Below are positions 1 to 10,220 of a stretch of DNA of 64,000 nt, piece by piece. The first letter of the stretch is position 1, and the number at the start of each line of letters is the position of its first letter. Source of the DNA: Nakaseomyces glabratus (taxonomy: Eukaryota; Ascomycota; Saccharomycetes; Saccharomycetales; Saccharomycetaceae); assembly GCF_010111755.1 (NCBI RefSeq), contig NC_088951.1, forward strand, positions 124,001 to 188,000, given 5' to 3'. The translations under genes were made by a program, and so were the position numbers. The notes under the pieces are model-generated. The model ran no database searches and was not told where the DNA came from. It was given only the letters and a program-made list of their open reading frames with translations.

Positions 1-1264
1 CATAAGTGGCAATCTGTTGGAACTGTATTTCCAGCAGTTTTTCGTTGTACTCAGGATCACTTTCATTTAGACCTGGCACAGAGCATTGCTTGTCATCAAT
101 CATAGAGAGAGGACACTCTACTCTAATGTCCTTGTAGACCAGACCAAAATCTCTCTTCTCGTTCATCGAGTCTCTCAAGTTCATGGGCATTGAGAAAATC
201 AAAGTGCCGTTGAAGCTCTTAACCATAGGCTTCAGACACAGCATTGTGATGGCGGCAATAAAACTTCTTAGGCATATCTTCTCGTTCTTCACAACCGAGT
301 TCAAGTAGTTGAATCTTTCATTGGAGACGGAACCGAAGATGGTATGACCACAGTTAGAAGTTGCAGAAGTCAGTATATTGGTATATCTGGTTCTGAACAG
401 CTTCAATTGATTACCTTCTTGGCTGATAACTGTGGTGGAGTTATCAGAGTTAGAGCTGCTGTTGGTAATGCTCGTGATTGGCATCTGGATGAAGTCCAGA
501 GGCTTCTTGACGGCGTTACAAAAGATGGACTTGAAGAAGGACTGGGTCTGCAAGTTTAGCAGTTCTGGGCGCGTTGCAGGCAAGTGCAGTTTCAAGTTGT
601 CATAGATGGACTTTGGCACTGAGTAATTGTTTTCGAAGGATTTCTGCAACTTAAACAAATACTCCAATGGCTTCTCGTAGCTCTGCTGTGGTCTACACAC
701 AGCTATCAGTTCCTTCAGAAACAGTTTATGGAAGTTGGCCGCGGAGAATATGTCAAACAGGATGTCCTGACAGTGGAACACCAGCTGGGACTCGTCGATC
801 AGGTACAAGTTCCACAATGGCTTGTTGGAGCCGGGCTGGAAGACATCATTCTTCAGGATGTGGCGGATCAAGTAAGGTGGTGGACCGCCGGAGTGGCAGT
901 TGACCTTCTCATCCTTCTCGTTATCGAAGGTGACCACAGATATGACGTCGGGTGTTCTTATCTCTTTCAAAGGAGCGAACTCGAGCAAGTCGTTCACGGT
1001 GGTGTACATCTCGGGGTTCTTCTCAATGAGGCTCTTCAGGGCCCTGGTAACCAGCGGCAAAGTCAGGGACAGAGCAGGCTTCTTGGTGGAGCGAGACTCC
1101 ACTCTTGTGGCGGCTAGGGTGTCGTTGTCGTCATCCCATATGTGCTCATCGGCGGTGACTGAGTCATCGAATATGTAACTGGCACCGAAGACAGTACCGT
1201 TCTTATTGTTCTCTAGTATCTCAGAGAGCAACTTTCTCTCGTAACTAGACAAGGACCTAGACAT
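1..1264 (-). CDS. PBI1: YPL272C-like protein, 5' part (C-terminus outside window)
   Basis: The minus-strand frame beginning at the ATG at 1264-1262 (MSRSLSSYERKLL...) runs 421 codons without a stop and leaves the window at base 1. It is the divergent neighbour of ATP15, exactly where S. cerevisiae has YPL272C (PBI1, about 517 residues, function unknown), so identity is by synteny and length. The body has the look of the large alcohol/N-acetyltransferase-like fold: a segment near residues 150-170 reads PLWNLYLID then FHCQDILFD, where active members have an HxxxD motif. Here the spacing is H-x-x-D, so catalysis should not be assumed. The start has no in-frame alternative upstream of the TG-rich leader. 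Family placement is inference; the open frame and neighbour are seen directly. Confidence 0.65.
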   Translation of the reverse strand, partial: MSRSLSSYERKLLSEILENNKNGTVFGASYIFDDSVTADEHIWDDDNDTLAATRVESRSTKKPALSLTLPLVTRALKSLIEKNPEMYTTVNDLLEFAPLKEIRTPDVISVVTFDNEKDEKVNCHSGGPPPYLIRHILKNDVFQPGSNKPLWNLYLIDESQLVFHCQDILFDIFSAANFHKLFLKELIAVCRPQQSYEKPLEYLFKLQKSFENNYSVPKSIYDNLKLHLPATRPELLNLQTQSFFKSIFCNAVKKPLDFIQMPITSITNSSSNSDNSTTVISQEGNQLKLFRTRYTNILTSATSNCGHTIFGSVSNERFNYLNSVVKNEKICLRSFIAAITMLCLKPMVKSFNGTLIFSMPMNLRDSMNEKRDFGLVYKDIRVECPLSMIDDKQCSVPGLNESDPEYNEKLLEIQFQQIATY

Positions 1265-2127
1265 GGTTTATGTGTGTGTGTTGGTGTGCTTGTTGGGATG
1301 TGGGTGTGGGTGTACCTTCTTTCAGGCTCTACATTACAACCAATTCGAGGATGTGTAAGACAAGCTTATATATGTTGTGAAGTAACAGTTTTCACATACA
1401 TGAAATCAAGGCTTTGATATGATATTCGTTTAGTTGCCCCACCCAATGAGTTACCATAGCCCCGCCCCCTACCCCCGCAATCAATATAGGCATTTATAAG
1501 AGGGTTATTTCAAGAAGAGGGGTCCAACTACGAACCCAAAATCGTTTAATTATCGAAAACAAGATCTAAGCAAACGTAAATCGAAAGACAATGGGCAAGA
1601 TTTCGTTTAATTATTGCAGGACAAGACGTCATTCCAGGAGACAACTCGTATAAACATGTCGTATACCTTTCCCAAGTCCAAAGTCCATGTAGAAGTTCAA
1701 AGGTCAAAGGTCAAAGTTCAAAGGTCAAGCCCAAAGTTCAAGGTACAAGCCTGAGAACGGGGAGTGAGCCCAACACATCTGTATAGCTGCGTGATAACCT
1801 TCCACCACCTCACAATACCTGGACCACCGACAACAGCTTATATATCCTTCACATGCATTGGCCTGCACTCTGGGTGACACGTGATGGGGGAGGGTGCCTG
1901 GCTGGTAGTTTGGATCACGTGATACACCAGCCAATCATATCTGATCAATAGTTTCACGTGACTGAATTCCACCCCCCGGGGAGGACTTCCTGCGAAAAGC
2001 TGGTGCCCCCAGACCCCTTCCGAGGTGTGTTGAACGCTCACATACATCAAGCTTGGGTACTTTAGGAGCGTATATTTAATGGTTGCATGGCTCTCGGCTA
2101 CCAGACAATAATAATACAAAACACAAG
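1265..2127. promoter_or_regulatory. Divergent promoter of the YPL272C-like gene and ATP15 with Cbf1 and Hap sites
   Basis: This gene-free 863 bp holds three CACGTG boxes at 1878-1883, 1916-1921 (inside a perfect TCACGTGA) and 1955-1960, and a CCAAT box at 1931-1935. CACGTG(A) is the Cbf1 core and CCAAT the Hap2/3/4/5 core; both are common at genes for respiration, which fits ATP15 about 170-250 bp downstream. Around 1692-1743 there is an imperfect tandem run of AAGGTCA/AAGTTCA units of unknown meaning. An AT-rich TATA-like segment lies near 2069-2075. Confidence 0.6.
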
Positions 2128-2337
2128 ATGTCTGCTGTTGCGAATGCCAGTACTGCCTGGAGGAAGGCCGGGCTCAGTTACAGTTCATTTCTGGCCATTG
2201 CTGCCAGAACCGTGCGTGAGTCGTTGAAGAAGGAGTTGCAGACGCCAGCTGTGATGGGCAGAGGCAAGACTGATGCAGCATACACCAAGTATGAGAAGGG
2301 CTCTCCAAAGTCCGACCCTATCCCATTGCAGGAGTAA
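2128..2337 (+). CDS. ATP15: ATP synthase F1 epsilon subunit
   Basis: Small 69-residue protein. The segment WRKAGLSYSSFLAIAARTVR followed by a LK.ELQT..V..R..TDA.YT.Y core is the conserved mitochondrial epsilon subunit, part of the central stalk of F1 in the mitochondrial matrix (the S. cerevisiae protein has 62 residues). An in-frame ATG exists at 2083, but the start at 2128 (MSAVANAST...) is preferred because it brings the length close to the family and removes a charged leader. The N-terminus is 7 residues longer than in S. cerevisiae, between MSA and WRKAG. Neighbours YPL272C-like (divergent) and MDL2 (downstream, same strand) match YPL272C-YPL271W-YPL270W. The CCAAT and CACGTG boxes upstream suit a respiratory gene. 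Confidence 0.92.
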   Translation: MSAVANASTAWRKAGLSYSSFLAIAARTVRESLKKELQTPAVMGRGKTDAAYTKYEKGSPKSDPIPLQE

Positions 2338-2684
2338 ATCACTACAACAAACTGAGTCTATATTCATCTGCCCCTCCCGCGAGTGTAAATAAGGAAAAAC
2401 CACATACTTAAATCATACTGAATATACTATATAAAAGGATTTTAATATCATAGCTTCATTCTATATCAAACTTCTACTTTCCCCCGCACACACACACACA
2501 CATCACCGAGCTCTTTTATCACTTTGCTCATCGCGATTGCGGAAGAACGACTACATAGCCTACTACTATAAGAGGTCTCTTACCTGGCAACAACTGTGCC
2601 CCACAAAACAATTGAAATTGGTACTTGGTTGTACAGGTTGCCACAGATTGCCACAGATAGGGGACAACCGCTGCTGAATAGGAC
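2338..2684. other. ATP15-MDL2 intergenic region
   Basis: 347 bp with no convincing gene. It holds the ATP15 3' end and the MDL2 promoter, a short CA repeat near 2485-2502, and nothing else that stands out. Confidence 0.5.
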
Positions 2685-5090
2685 ATGAAGTACTCTGGAA
2701 TAGCGGTGCTGAGGGGAGTGCGAGTGACGCCTCTGGCGTTGCCCAGGGCTGGGAGCAGGTATCTCTCCCTGCTCGCAAGACCGCCCACAAGACAGATAAT
2801 TCATAACACAGGCGCTGGCTATGGCGTTTGGGTGAGTCATAAAGTGCTGACTAGTAGCACTATAAGGAGGCCGTTCACTGCGCACCGAGCACTGAACAAT
2901 GAATATAACACCACTGCCGGTAATGCCAGTGTAAAGTCCCAATCTGCTACTAAGGAGAAAAACGAGGAGGACAGAAAGTATAGCAAGAAGGAGAAGGAGG
3001 AGCAATCCGAGACCAAGGAGAATCACTCCGAATTTAGGGATATAGTACGACTGATGCTACTGGTGAGACGAGATTGGAAGCTGCTGCTAACTGCCGTGGG
3101 TCTACTGACAATCTCATGCTCTATAGGTATGACAATACCTAAAGTCATTGGTCTTATTCTAGATCAATTGAAGAACGCACTGGCTGCTAATTCCGTGGAT
3201 GGACAGCCGGTAAGTATAGATAAACTACCACCCATTGTGTTTGGCCTCTCATTTTATGAGTTCCTAGGCGGGTTTGCATTGGCATTACTGGTTGGTATTG
3301 CCGCCAACTACGGAAGAATTATCTTGCTAAGAGTCCTAAGTGAAAGATTGGTTGCTAGATTGAGGGCTACAGTTATTAAAAAGACGATACATCAAGACGC
3401 CGAGTTCTTTGACACCCACAAAGTAGGCGACTTGATATCTAGACTAGGTTCAGATGCTTATGTGGTATCTCGTTCGATGACTCAAAAAGTGTCCGATGGG
3501 TTTAAGGCTTTAATATGTGGTAGTGTGGGTATTGGTATGATGCTGGCACTATCACCCCAGCTTTCATGCCTACTACTTGTTTTCACACCACCGGTGATAC
3601 TGAGTGCATCTGTCTTTGGTAAACAGATTAGCACAACTTCGAGGGAATTACAAGAAGCCACCGGTCATTTGACCAAAGTTGCCGAGGAGCAATTATCGGG
3701 CATAAAAACAGTTCAATCATTTGTTGCTGAACAGAGAGAAATAAACAGATACAACTTTGCAATCCGTGATATATTCAATATTGGTAAGAAGGCTGCTGTT
3801 ATAAATGCAAAATTCTTTAGTTCTACCTCTGCAATGGGTGATTTGAGTTTTTTAACGGTGCTTGGTTTTGGATCTTATCTTGTTTTACAAAATTCCCTGA
3901 CTATTGGTGACCTTACTGCTTTTATGATGTATACCGAGTACACAGGAAATTCGATTTTTGGTCTATCTACGTTTTACTCAGAGATTATGCAAGGTGCTGG
4001 TGCGGCTTCAAGATTATTTGAATTGACTGATAGAGTTCCCAGCATATCAACCACTAAAGGTGTGAAATATAAACCCGGCAATGGTGAAATTGAGTTTAAA
4101 AATGTTTCCTTTGCTTATCCAACAAGGCCATCAAATATGATATTCAAAAACTTGAATTTCAAGATTGAAGCTGGATCTAATGTCTGCATTGTGGGGCCAT
4201 CTGGACGTGGTAAATCTACTGTAGCATTGCTTCTAGAGAAATACTATAAACCATCATCTGGTGAAATTTTAATCGATGGACAAAATATCAACGATCTGAA
4301 CAGCAAATCTTTGAGAAGACACATTGGACTCGTTCAACAAGAACCAATACTGATGTCAGGCACGATCCGTGATAACATAGTATATGGTCTAACTGAAATG
4401 CCTACTAAGGATGAGATTAGACAAGTAGCCAAACAATGCTTTTGTCACAATTTCATTACCAGATTCCAGTCTTCCTACGATACTGTAATTGGTCCTCATG
4501 GTACATTACTGAGCGGAGGTCAGAAACAACGTATTGCTATAGCGCGTGCTCTGATAAAAAAACCCAGAATACTAATATTAGATGAAGCTACGTCTGCATT
4601 AGATGTTGAAAGTGAGGGTGCAATTAATTACACATTTGGCCAGTTAATGAAAAAGAAAGAAATGACCATAGTCAGCATTGCTCACAGATTGAGTACTATC
4701 CGTAGGTCAGAAAATGTCATTGTATTGGGGCATGATGGTAGTGTAGTTGAAATGGGTAAATTCAAAGAATTATGGGATGATCCTACAAGTGAATTATCGC
4801 AACTGTTGAATGAAAAATCAACTCCACATCAGACGACTAATATAACTGTAACACCACCACCTACAACAATGGCAGAAAAGGTAGTTGAAGAAGTTGTCGA
4901 GAATGCTGAACCTGAAACAGTCATAGAAGACCCTGGTAGCCCACCAATGTACATCAGTACTGTATCAGAAGTATCTGCAGAAGGCCATGAGTTGATAAAT
5001 GAGCAGATTGAAGATACTATTGAAAATGTAATGAAGGATGTTACTAGTGAACGCAAGCCATTAAAGCTACAAAAAGATGAAAACCTCTAG
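2685..5090 (+). CDS. MDL2: Mitochondrial inner-membrane half-size ABC transporter (Mdl2 type)
   Basis: 801 residues. The first about 45 residues are Arg-rich and almost free of acid (repeated R, S, L), as expected for a mitochondrial presequence. A charged linker is followed by an ABC transmembrane domain at about 120-430 and a nucleotide-binding domain: Walker A GPSGRGKST at residues 504-512, signature LSGGQKQR at about 609, Walker B ILDEATSALD at about 630, and the switch His in IAHRLST. Mdl-type half transporters act as homodimers in the inner membrane; Mdl1 exports peptides, while the Mdl2 substrate is not settled. Position between ATP15 and KAR9 matches YPL270W. The last about 100 residues form an acidic, low-complexity tail that looks species-specific. 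Confidence 0.92.
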   Translation: MKYSGIAVLRGVRVTPLALPRAGSRYLSLLARPPTRQIIHNTGAGYGVWVSHKVLTSSTIRRPFTAHRALNNEYNTTAGNASVKSQSATKEKNEEDRKYSKKEKEEQSETKENHSEFRDIVRLMLLVRRDWKLLLTAVGLLTISCSIGMTIPKVIGLILDQLKNALAANSVDGQPVSIDKLPPIVFGLSFYEFLGGFALALLVGIAANYGRIILLRVLSERLVARLRATVIKKTIHQDAEFFDTHKVGDLISRLGSDAYVVSRSMTQKVSDGFKALICGSVGIGMMLALSPQLSCLLLVFTPPVILSASVFGKQISTTSRELQEATGHLTKVAEEQLSGIKTVQSFVAEQREINRYNFAIRDIFNIGKKAAVINAKFFSSTSAMGDLSFLTVLGFGSYLVLQNSLTIGDLTAFMMYTEYTGNSIFGLSTFYSEIMQGAGAASRLFELTDRVPSISTTKGVKYKPGNGEIEFKNVSFAYPTRPSNMIFKNLNFKIEAGSNVCIVGPSGRGKSTVALLLEKYYKPSSGEILIDGQNINDLNSKSLRRHIGLVQQEPILMSGTIRDNIVYGLTEMPTKDEIRQVAKQCFCHNFITRFQSSYDTVIGPHGTLLSGGQKQRIAIARALIKKPRILILDEATSALDVESEGAINYTFGQLMKKKEMTIVSIAHRLSTIRRSENVIVLGHDGSVVEMGKFKELWDDPTSELSQLLNEKSTPHQTTNITVTPPPTTMAEKVVEEVVENAEPETVIEDPGSPPMYISTVSEVSAEGHELINEQIEDTIENVMKDVTSERKPLKLQKDENL

Positions 5091-5456
5091 AAGGAGTTCA
5101 CATAATTAGTACCTTATTGCTTGCACTAACAATCTTTTATTTTGCAATACCCAATTTCATTTTATTTATATATCATATATCCTTTTTTTTCCATATCGAT
5201 TCCATAATAAAGCATTTAATCAAAGAATAATTCATTTCCCATATCAACTTGTTCTGTTCGAATACATCCGATAATCTTTAGTGCTCATCGCTATGATTTT
5301 CATCAAATTCAAAGGGCGAGAAGTGAAAAAGTCGAAGAAAAAAAAAGTAAACAAAAGAGCAAAGCTCATCTCGACTATAAACTACCATGATTAGCGATTC
5401 ATATCAATTGATATGCTGATTTGATAAGAGCCGACGATAATTCTGACAATTGAACG
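5091..5456. other. MDL2-KAR9 intergenic region
   Basis: 366 bp, strongly AT-rich, with T-tracts near 5160-5190 that probably serve MDL2 3'-end formation and an A-tract near 5336-5346 before KAR9. I see no gene and no clear regulatory motif. Confidence 0.4.
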
Positions 5457-7286
5457 ATGAGCAACCATGAGTTGACGTTCAACAACGATTTGCAGATGCT
5501 CCTGGAGACGCAACTGCCGGAAATACATGACACAATATCGAAACTTCGAAGTGTGCAATTCATCAAAGGTGATGATAGCAGTATTGAGGACCTCTGTGAT
5601 GTGTTGGAGTGGATTACGACGCAAATGAATAGAATACTAGAAATTTTTCCACAGATTATTGACTCTACGGGGATCGAGGTATCCAGTCTTTTGGAGTACC
5701 TTGATTGGTTGCAAGAGCGCAAGGAGTTATTGTTTGAGCTTGTAAATGATATTAATAGCATAGGACCCTTTTTATCAGATATACTTGAGGGTATTGAAGC
5801 TAATTTGAACACTGATCCAAATAAGTCACTGGATGAGCATGAAATGCATTTGATAGACCTGATAGAGCGTTGTTCCACCCTGCGTGATGATCTTGATCCC
5901 TGGCTAAACAAACTGAGGAAATTGTTGGATGCAACACTTGAGTTTAAGGAAATTTCCAATGATCACATGGATGGGTTAGACAAAGTTGTTTCTGAAAACA
6001 TACAGTCATGTTTCGATATACAAGAAGAGCGGTTCACCTCACCTGTACGACATGCACCCTCATTTACATTAGAGCAAATAGTGGATTTACTAAAGCAAAA
6101 CTCAGACTCGAATGCAATTTCGGTACCGACATTTAACAAGCAAGAGAAGCTGATATCAGAAAGGTTCTTGGAGTTAAGAAGAAGTGTACCAGCTATTGAA
6201 AAGAGTCTAACTGATATTCTACCCAATAGAATTGACAATTTTGCAAGAAGAGACATGACAAACATCGATTCATTGGCAGAATTTCTTAGAGATAAGTACA
6301 AAGTATTGATGAAGAAGTATGAGTTCATGTCATCTGAGATATCTGAACTGAATGCTGAGCTGATAGATAAACGATGGAACATTCTTTTTGTAAACTTGAA
6401 TCATGAAATCAATTTCATTCTTGATGACTATGAAAAGTTGAAAAAGAAACTGAATTCCGTGGAAGAAATTGGCATAAACGTTCAGATTAGAGAAAAGATG
6501 AGCCATCAAATGACTCAAAAGTCGCTAACTATCGAAAGAACTTTCAAAGTTATCTTCAAAGCTCAAGAGTTTTCGTTGCTAGATGCTGGCATTGCTTCGA
6601 AAACAAATGAAATGAAAAACAGATGGGAGAAGGTTAGAGTAGATGACAAACTTCTAAGGAGTGTAAGTGTAGATAGTGGACCTGAGATATCAAGTGTGAC
6701 CAAGGACTTTGAATCACTGACATTGAAAAATGGAAGTTCACACGGCGCTTCAAATAGAAGATCTGTTTCGGAAGGTACACCATCTGCAAGCAGGCAATTT
6801 GGTAGTGTGCTTCTGAAAAGGATGCGTATCAAGCCTGTCTCAAACACTAACAAGGACCAATTATTGGATGATCCAAACCCTTTCTTCGACAAAAAATCTC
6901 GAAATAGTGGTAAGTTAGTGCTGAACTCCATTCCGGCTCTTCCTCACAATAAGGATCCAGTTACCGAGCCGACCAAAATATCAAAACCACAAACAATCTC
7001 AAGTTCTACGCCGGTGAAAACAGCAAAGTCACTTGAAGAGCTAGAAGGTGAAAGGATCATGTATTATAAAACCCACGGCACTACCAAGCTGCCGTCTTTG
7101 ATGAAAAAGGCAGAAAGGACTCAATTCAGTAAGTACAAAGAAACTGGGACTATTGCAACTCCACAACGAACACCAAAATCAATGAACGCTTGGGGCCCCT
7201 CGTCAAAGAGAGGTAATGTATTAAGACCACCCACACCACTATCAGCACTCATAACCCCTACATCTTCCAGGAGACGTCCTTTTTGA
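5457..7286 (+). CDS. KAR9: Kar9-like spindle-positioning protein
   Basis: 609 residues, against 644 for S. cerevisiae Kar9, and in the YPL269W position between MDL2 and PLC1. The N-terminal two thirds (about 1-400) are helical and Leu/Asp/Glu-rich, as in the Kar9 spectrin-like domain. The C-terminal third is basic and Ser/Pro-rich with several SP/TP sites. Residues 589-595 read LRPPTPL, which fits the LxxPTPh motif by which Kar9 binds the EB1-family protein Bim1 at microtubule plus ends. Kar9 links cytoplasmic microtubules to type V myosin and actin so that the spindle is aligned with the bud. Primary sequence is poorly conserved in this family, so synteny and the motif carry most of the weight. 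Confidence 0.85.
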   Translation: MSNHELTFNNDLQMLLETQLPEIHDTISKLRSVQFIKGDDSSIEDLCDVLEWITTQMNRILEIFPQIIDSTGIEVSSLLEYLDWLQERKELLFELVNDINSIGPFLSDILEGIEANLNTDPNKSLDEHEMHLIDLIERCSTLRDDLDPWLNKLRKLLDATLEFKEISNDHMDGLDKVVSENIQSCFDIQEERFTSPVRHAPSFTLEQIVDLLKQNSDSNAISVPTFNKQEKLISERFLELRRSVPAIEKSLTDILPNRIDNFARRDMTNIDSLAEFLRDKYKVLMKKYEFMSSEISELNAELIDKRWNILFVNLNHEINFILDDYEKLKKKLNSVEEIGINVQIREKMSHQMTQKSLTIERTFKVIFKAQEFSLLDAGIASKTNEMKNRWEKVRVDDKLLRSVSVDSGPEISSVTKDFESLTLKNGSSHGASNRRSVSEGTPSASRQFGSVLLKRMRIKPVSNTNKDQLLDDPNPFFDKKSRNSGKLVLNSIPALPHNKDPVTEPTKISKPQTISSSTPVKTAKSLEELEGERIMYYKTHGTTKLPSLMKKAERTQFSKYKETGTIATPQRTPKSMNAWGPSSKRGNVLRPPTPLSALITPTSSRRRPF

Positions 7287-7667
7287 AATTTAGTTCATGC
7301 TTTATAAATAGTAGCAAGGATTCACATCTATGGCATGAAGAGTTCCTAATTATTCTCTTTGTAACAATACTTTAATACCTTATATATCTGCACTTGACTC
7401 ATATACGTAGCGGTGCACGACATACTTATGTCAGCTTATTTATGTGTCAAAAATTAGTGGCGATGAGCAAGCCAAACATGATCTGATCTGCAATCTACTC
7501 GATGATCCGATACAAAGCGCAGGTAACTATTCTTGGATGCATAGATGCATTGAATGTACCAATTGATTATGCTTTTAGTTTGAGGTAGCCTGTATTTTTG
7601 AGTTAAGCATTCAATTATTATCTGTTATTGAGAACAACACAACGGTTATTCATTCTACCTAAGGTCT
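7287..7667. other. KAR9-PLC1 intergenic region
   Basis: 381 bp of AT-rich DNA containing the KAR9 3' end and the PLC1 promoter. I see no RNA gene or further open frame of note. Confidence 0.4.
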
Positions 7668-10220
7668 ATGAAGGTGAGTGATGGTTCAAAGGAAGTAGTA
7701 TGTCGGGAGAGAAAGTTGTCGAGTGAATCTCGAACCAGTAGTGAGTCCTTTTCGTTTTTACGGCGGAGCAATTCCTCGAGATCTTTGCTGGATGATATCT
7801 TGAGTTCATCAAGTAGCACAAGTGTGAAAAAGAATCTAAAGTCTGTGAAGAAGATGGCTCCATTTCTGAACTATAAGGACCTAGGAGAAAGTATAGGTGC
7901 GATAACTTACCCGTACTCGATGGCTCCTTGGGTTCCTAACCTTTTAGAAGTTGATAACTCTGGAATCAAGCTCGATTCAGATCTGGAGAGAGTCATGGGA
8001 GTGATGAGGGAAGGTGTGGTTTTGAAGAAAGTGACCAGGAAAAAACAAAGAGAGTACATGTTTAAACTAGAGAAGAATAAGTATATTACGTGGAAAGATG
8101 GTCTCAAGAAACTTAACCTAGACTCAATCAAGAGCATACGGCCCGGTGAACTCGGAAGCAACTACAGGGAAGAGTATAATGTCGATGCAAGTTACAGCAA
8201 GTACTGGGTAACCATCATTTACAAAGTGTCCAACAAGTTGAAGGCGCTCCATGTCATTGCTAGGGATGAGAGCGACTATAACGTATTCTGTTCGTTGGTT
8301 TTTGGGCTAGTGAGGACCAGGAGAGAGTTGATGGAGAGTCTGGCGGTTCCGGACCACGACAAGTTTGCCGACATACATTGGAACCGGGCGTTATCACGCA
8401 ATCCTGATGAGAAAGCTGAGGAGGTGCTGGGATTTGAAGATGTACGGCAAATGTGCCAGCGGTTCCACATATACTGCTCTGCGGGATACCTTAGGCGATT
8501 CTTCGATGCTGCAGATACCAACAATAGTGGGACACTGAGTTTTGAAGAATTCCAAGTGTTTGTAAAATTATTGAAAGCACGCAAAGAGATCGATGATGTA
8601 TGGCAAGAAGCGGTTGGTTTACACGAAGACAAGCTGACTTTTGATACTTTCTACAAGTTTCTAACCGAGATCCAACGAGAGAGGATGGATGAAGATGAGG
8701 CACGACACCTGTACGAGCGGTATGAGACTGCTGGTGGAGGCATCAACAAGCAAGGGTTTGAGAAGTACCTCACTACCTCCCCGTACATGCTACCCAACAA
8801 TGAGGACTACAGTAGGCCTATGAACCAGTATTACATAGCGTCCTCGCATAACACATATCTCACTGGCAAGCAAATAGGTGGGGCACCATCAGTAGAGGGG
8901 TATATACAGGCATTACAGCAAGGGTGTCGCAGTGTTGAGATTGATATGTGGGACGGCGAGAGCAGTCCCGTTGTGTGCCATGGGGTGCTAACCTCTGCGT
9001 TGCCGCTGAGTTCCGTGACGCAGATCATTCGCAAGTACGCGTTCATCACCTCGCCTTACCCGCTGATAATCTCCATGGAAGTGCGATGCAACAGCAAGAA
9101 CCAGAGGATCGCAGCGAGTATATTCAAGGACACATTTGGGGATTTGCTATATACGTGCGAGGACCGCAGCGAGCTGCCCTCGCCCTTGGAGCTGCGGCAC
9201 CGCATACTGTTGAAGATCAAGAAGACCAAGACTGTCATTGGCGACTGCCACAGCGACAAGTCTATGAATGTAGTGGTGTCGTCGTCGTCGTCTTCGCGGT
9301 CATCCTATGACGAGAGCACTGCTATGACAAAGACGGGCTCGCGGATTCGGCGGCTGAGCTTCAGCAAGCGGCAGGTAGCGATTGTGGACGAGCTGTACGA
9401 GCTAGCGGGCCTCCGGGGCGTGAAGTTCCGGAACTTCTCCCTGCCGGAGTCCAAGACGCTATACCACTGCTTCTCGCTGGACGAGCGGCGGCTCGACAAG
9501 ATGCTCGGGGACGCGCAGGTAGCCGCGGCAGTGGACAAGCACAACCGCCGGCACATGATGCGGGTGTACCCGCACGCGCTGCGGTACCGCTCGACCAACT
9601 TCGAGGACCCCGTGCGGTTCTGGCGGCTGGGCGTGCAGATGGTGGCCACGAACTGGCAGACGAACGACGTGGGCCACCAGCTCAACGTGGCGATGTTCCA
9701 GCTGAACACGCGGAACCAGCAGCAGATGCCCTCTGGCTACGTGCTGAAACCGGGCTGGCTTGCGCGCCCGCCGAGCAAGCGGAGGCGCGAGCGTTGTGGT
9801 GCGGTGCTGCGCGTCACATTCGAAGTGATCAGCGCACAGTTGCTCCCCAACCTGTCTGAGAGCACGGAGACGAAGAGCCAGGCGGCTAGTATCGGTGCCG
9901 CCGAGACGGAGGACCCGTACTACACGCAGGTCACATGCGAGATGTTCAGCTGTGGCAGCACAGTGGAGAAGAGCAGCAAGTGCCACGAGAACGGGTTCAG
10001 TCCCGTGTGGCGGAGTGCGCTGTCGCAGGACGTGCGGCGGGATGAGTACCCGTTCGTGTTTGTGCGCGTTGTTGTGAGGCGGTGCGAAGAGGTTGTTGCC
10101 ACGACGTGTGTGCGCGTGTGCCAGCTGCGCGAGGGCTACAGACACATCCCGCTGTGCAGCCCCGACGGCGAGCAGTACGTGTTTTCCACGCTTTTCGTGC
10201 GCTACCGCGTCACCGTGTAA
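7668..10220 (+). CDS. PLC1: Phosphoinositide-specific phospholipase C, delta type
   Basis: 850 residues (S. cerevisiae Plc1 has 869). It splits PI(4,5)P2 to diacylglycerol and IP3, which feeds inositol polyphosphate synthesis. In order: a Ser-rich N-terminus, a PH-like region at about 90-215, an EF-hand with the calcium loop DAADTNNSGTLSFEEF at about 280, the catalytic X box from about 386 with the His motifs SSHNTYLTG and VCHG, a Ser-rich X-Y linker at about 535-555, the Y box (ELAGLRGVKF onwards, about 570), and a C-terminal C2 domain. It lies between KAR9 and ACM1 as YPL268W does. From about 8900 onwards the gene becomes strongly GC-rich with G/C-ending codons, unlike its first half. A CACCGTGTAACT unit repeats across and beyond the stop codon. 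Confidence 0.95.
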   Translation: MKVSDGSKEVVCRERKLSSESRTSSESFSFLRRSNSSRSLLDDILSSSSSTSVKKNLKSVKKMAPFLNYKDLGESIGAITYPYSMAPWVPNLLEVDNSGIKLDSDLERVMGVMREGVVLKKVTRKKQREYMFKLEKNKYITWKDGLKKLNLDSIKSIRPGELGSNYREEYNVDASYSKYWVTIIYKVSNKLKALHVIARDESDYNVFCSLVFGLVRTRRELMESLAVPDHDKFADIHWNRALSRNPDEKAEEVLGFEDVRQMCQRFHIYCSAGYLRRFFDAADTNNSGTLSFEEFQVFVKLLKARKEIDDVWQEAVGLHEDKLTFDTFYKFLTEIQRERMDEDEARHLYERYETAGGGINKQGFEKYLTTSPYMLPNNEDYSRPMNQYYIASSHNTYLTGKQIGGAPSVEGYIQALQQGCRSVEIDMWDGESSPVVCHGVLTSALPLSSVTQIIRKYAFITSPYPLIISMEVRCNSKNQRIAASIFKDTFGDLLYTCEDRSELPSPLELRHRILLKIKKTKTVIGDCHSDKSMNVVVSSSSSSRSSYDESTAMTKTGSRIRRLSFSKRQVAIVDELYELAGLRGVKFRNFSLPESKTLYHCFSLDERRLDKMLGDAQVAAAVDKHNRRHMMRVYPHALRYRSTNFEDPVRFWRLGVQMVATNWQTNDVGHQLNVAMFQLNTRNQQQMPSGYVLKPGWLARPPSKRRRERCGAVLRVTFEVISAQLLPNLSESTETKSQAASIGAAETEDPYYTQVTCEMFSCGSTVEKSSKCHENGFSPVWRSALSQDVRRDEYPFVFVRVVVRRCEEVVATTCVRVCQLREGYRHIPLCSPDGEQYVFSTLFVRYRVTV

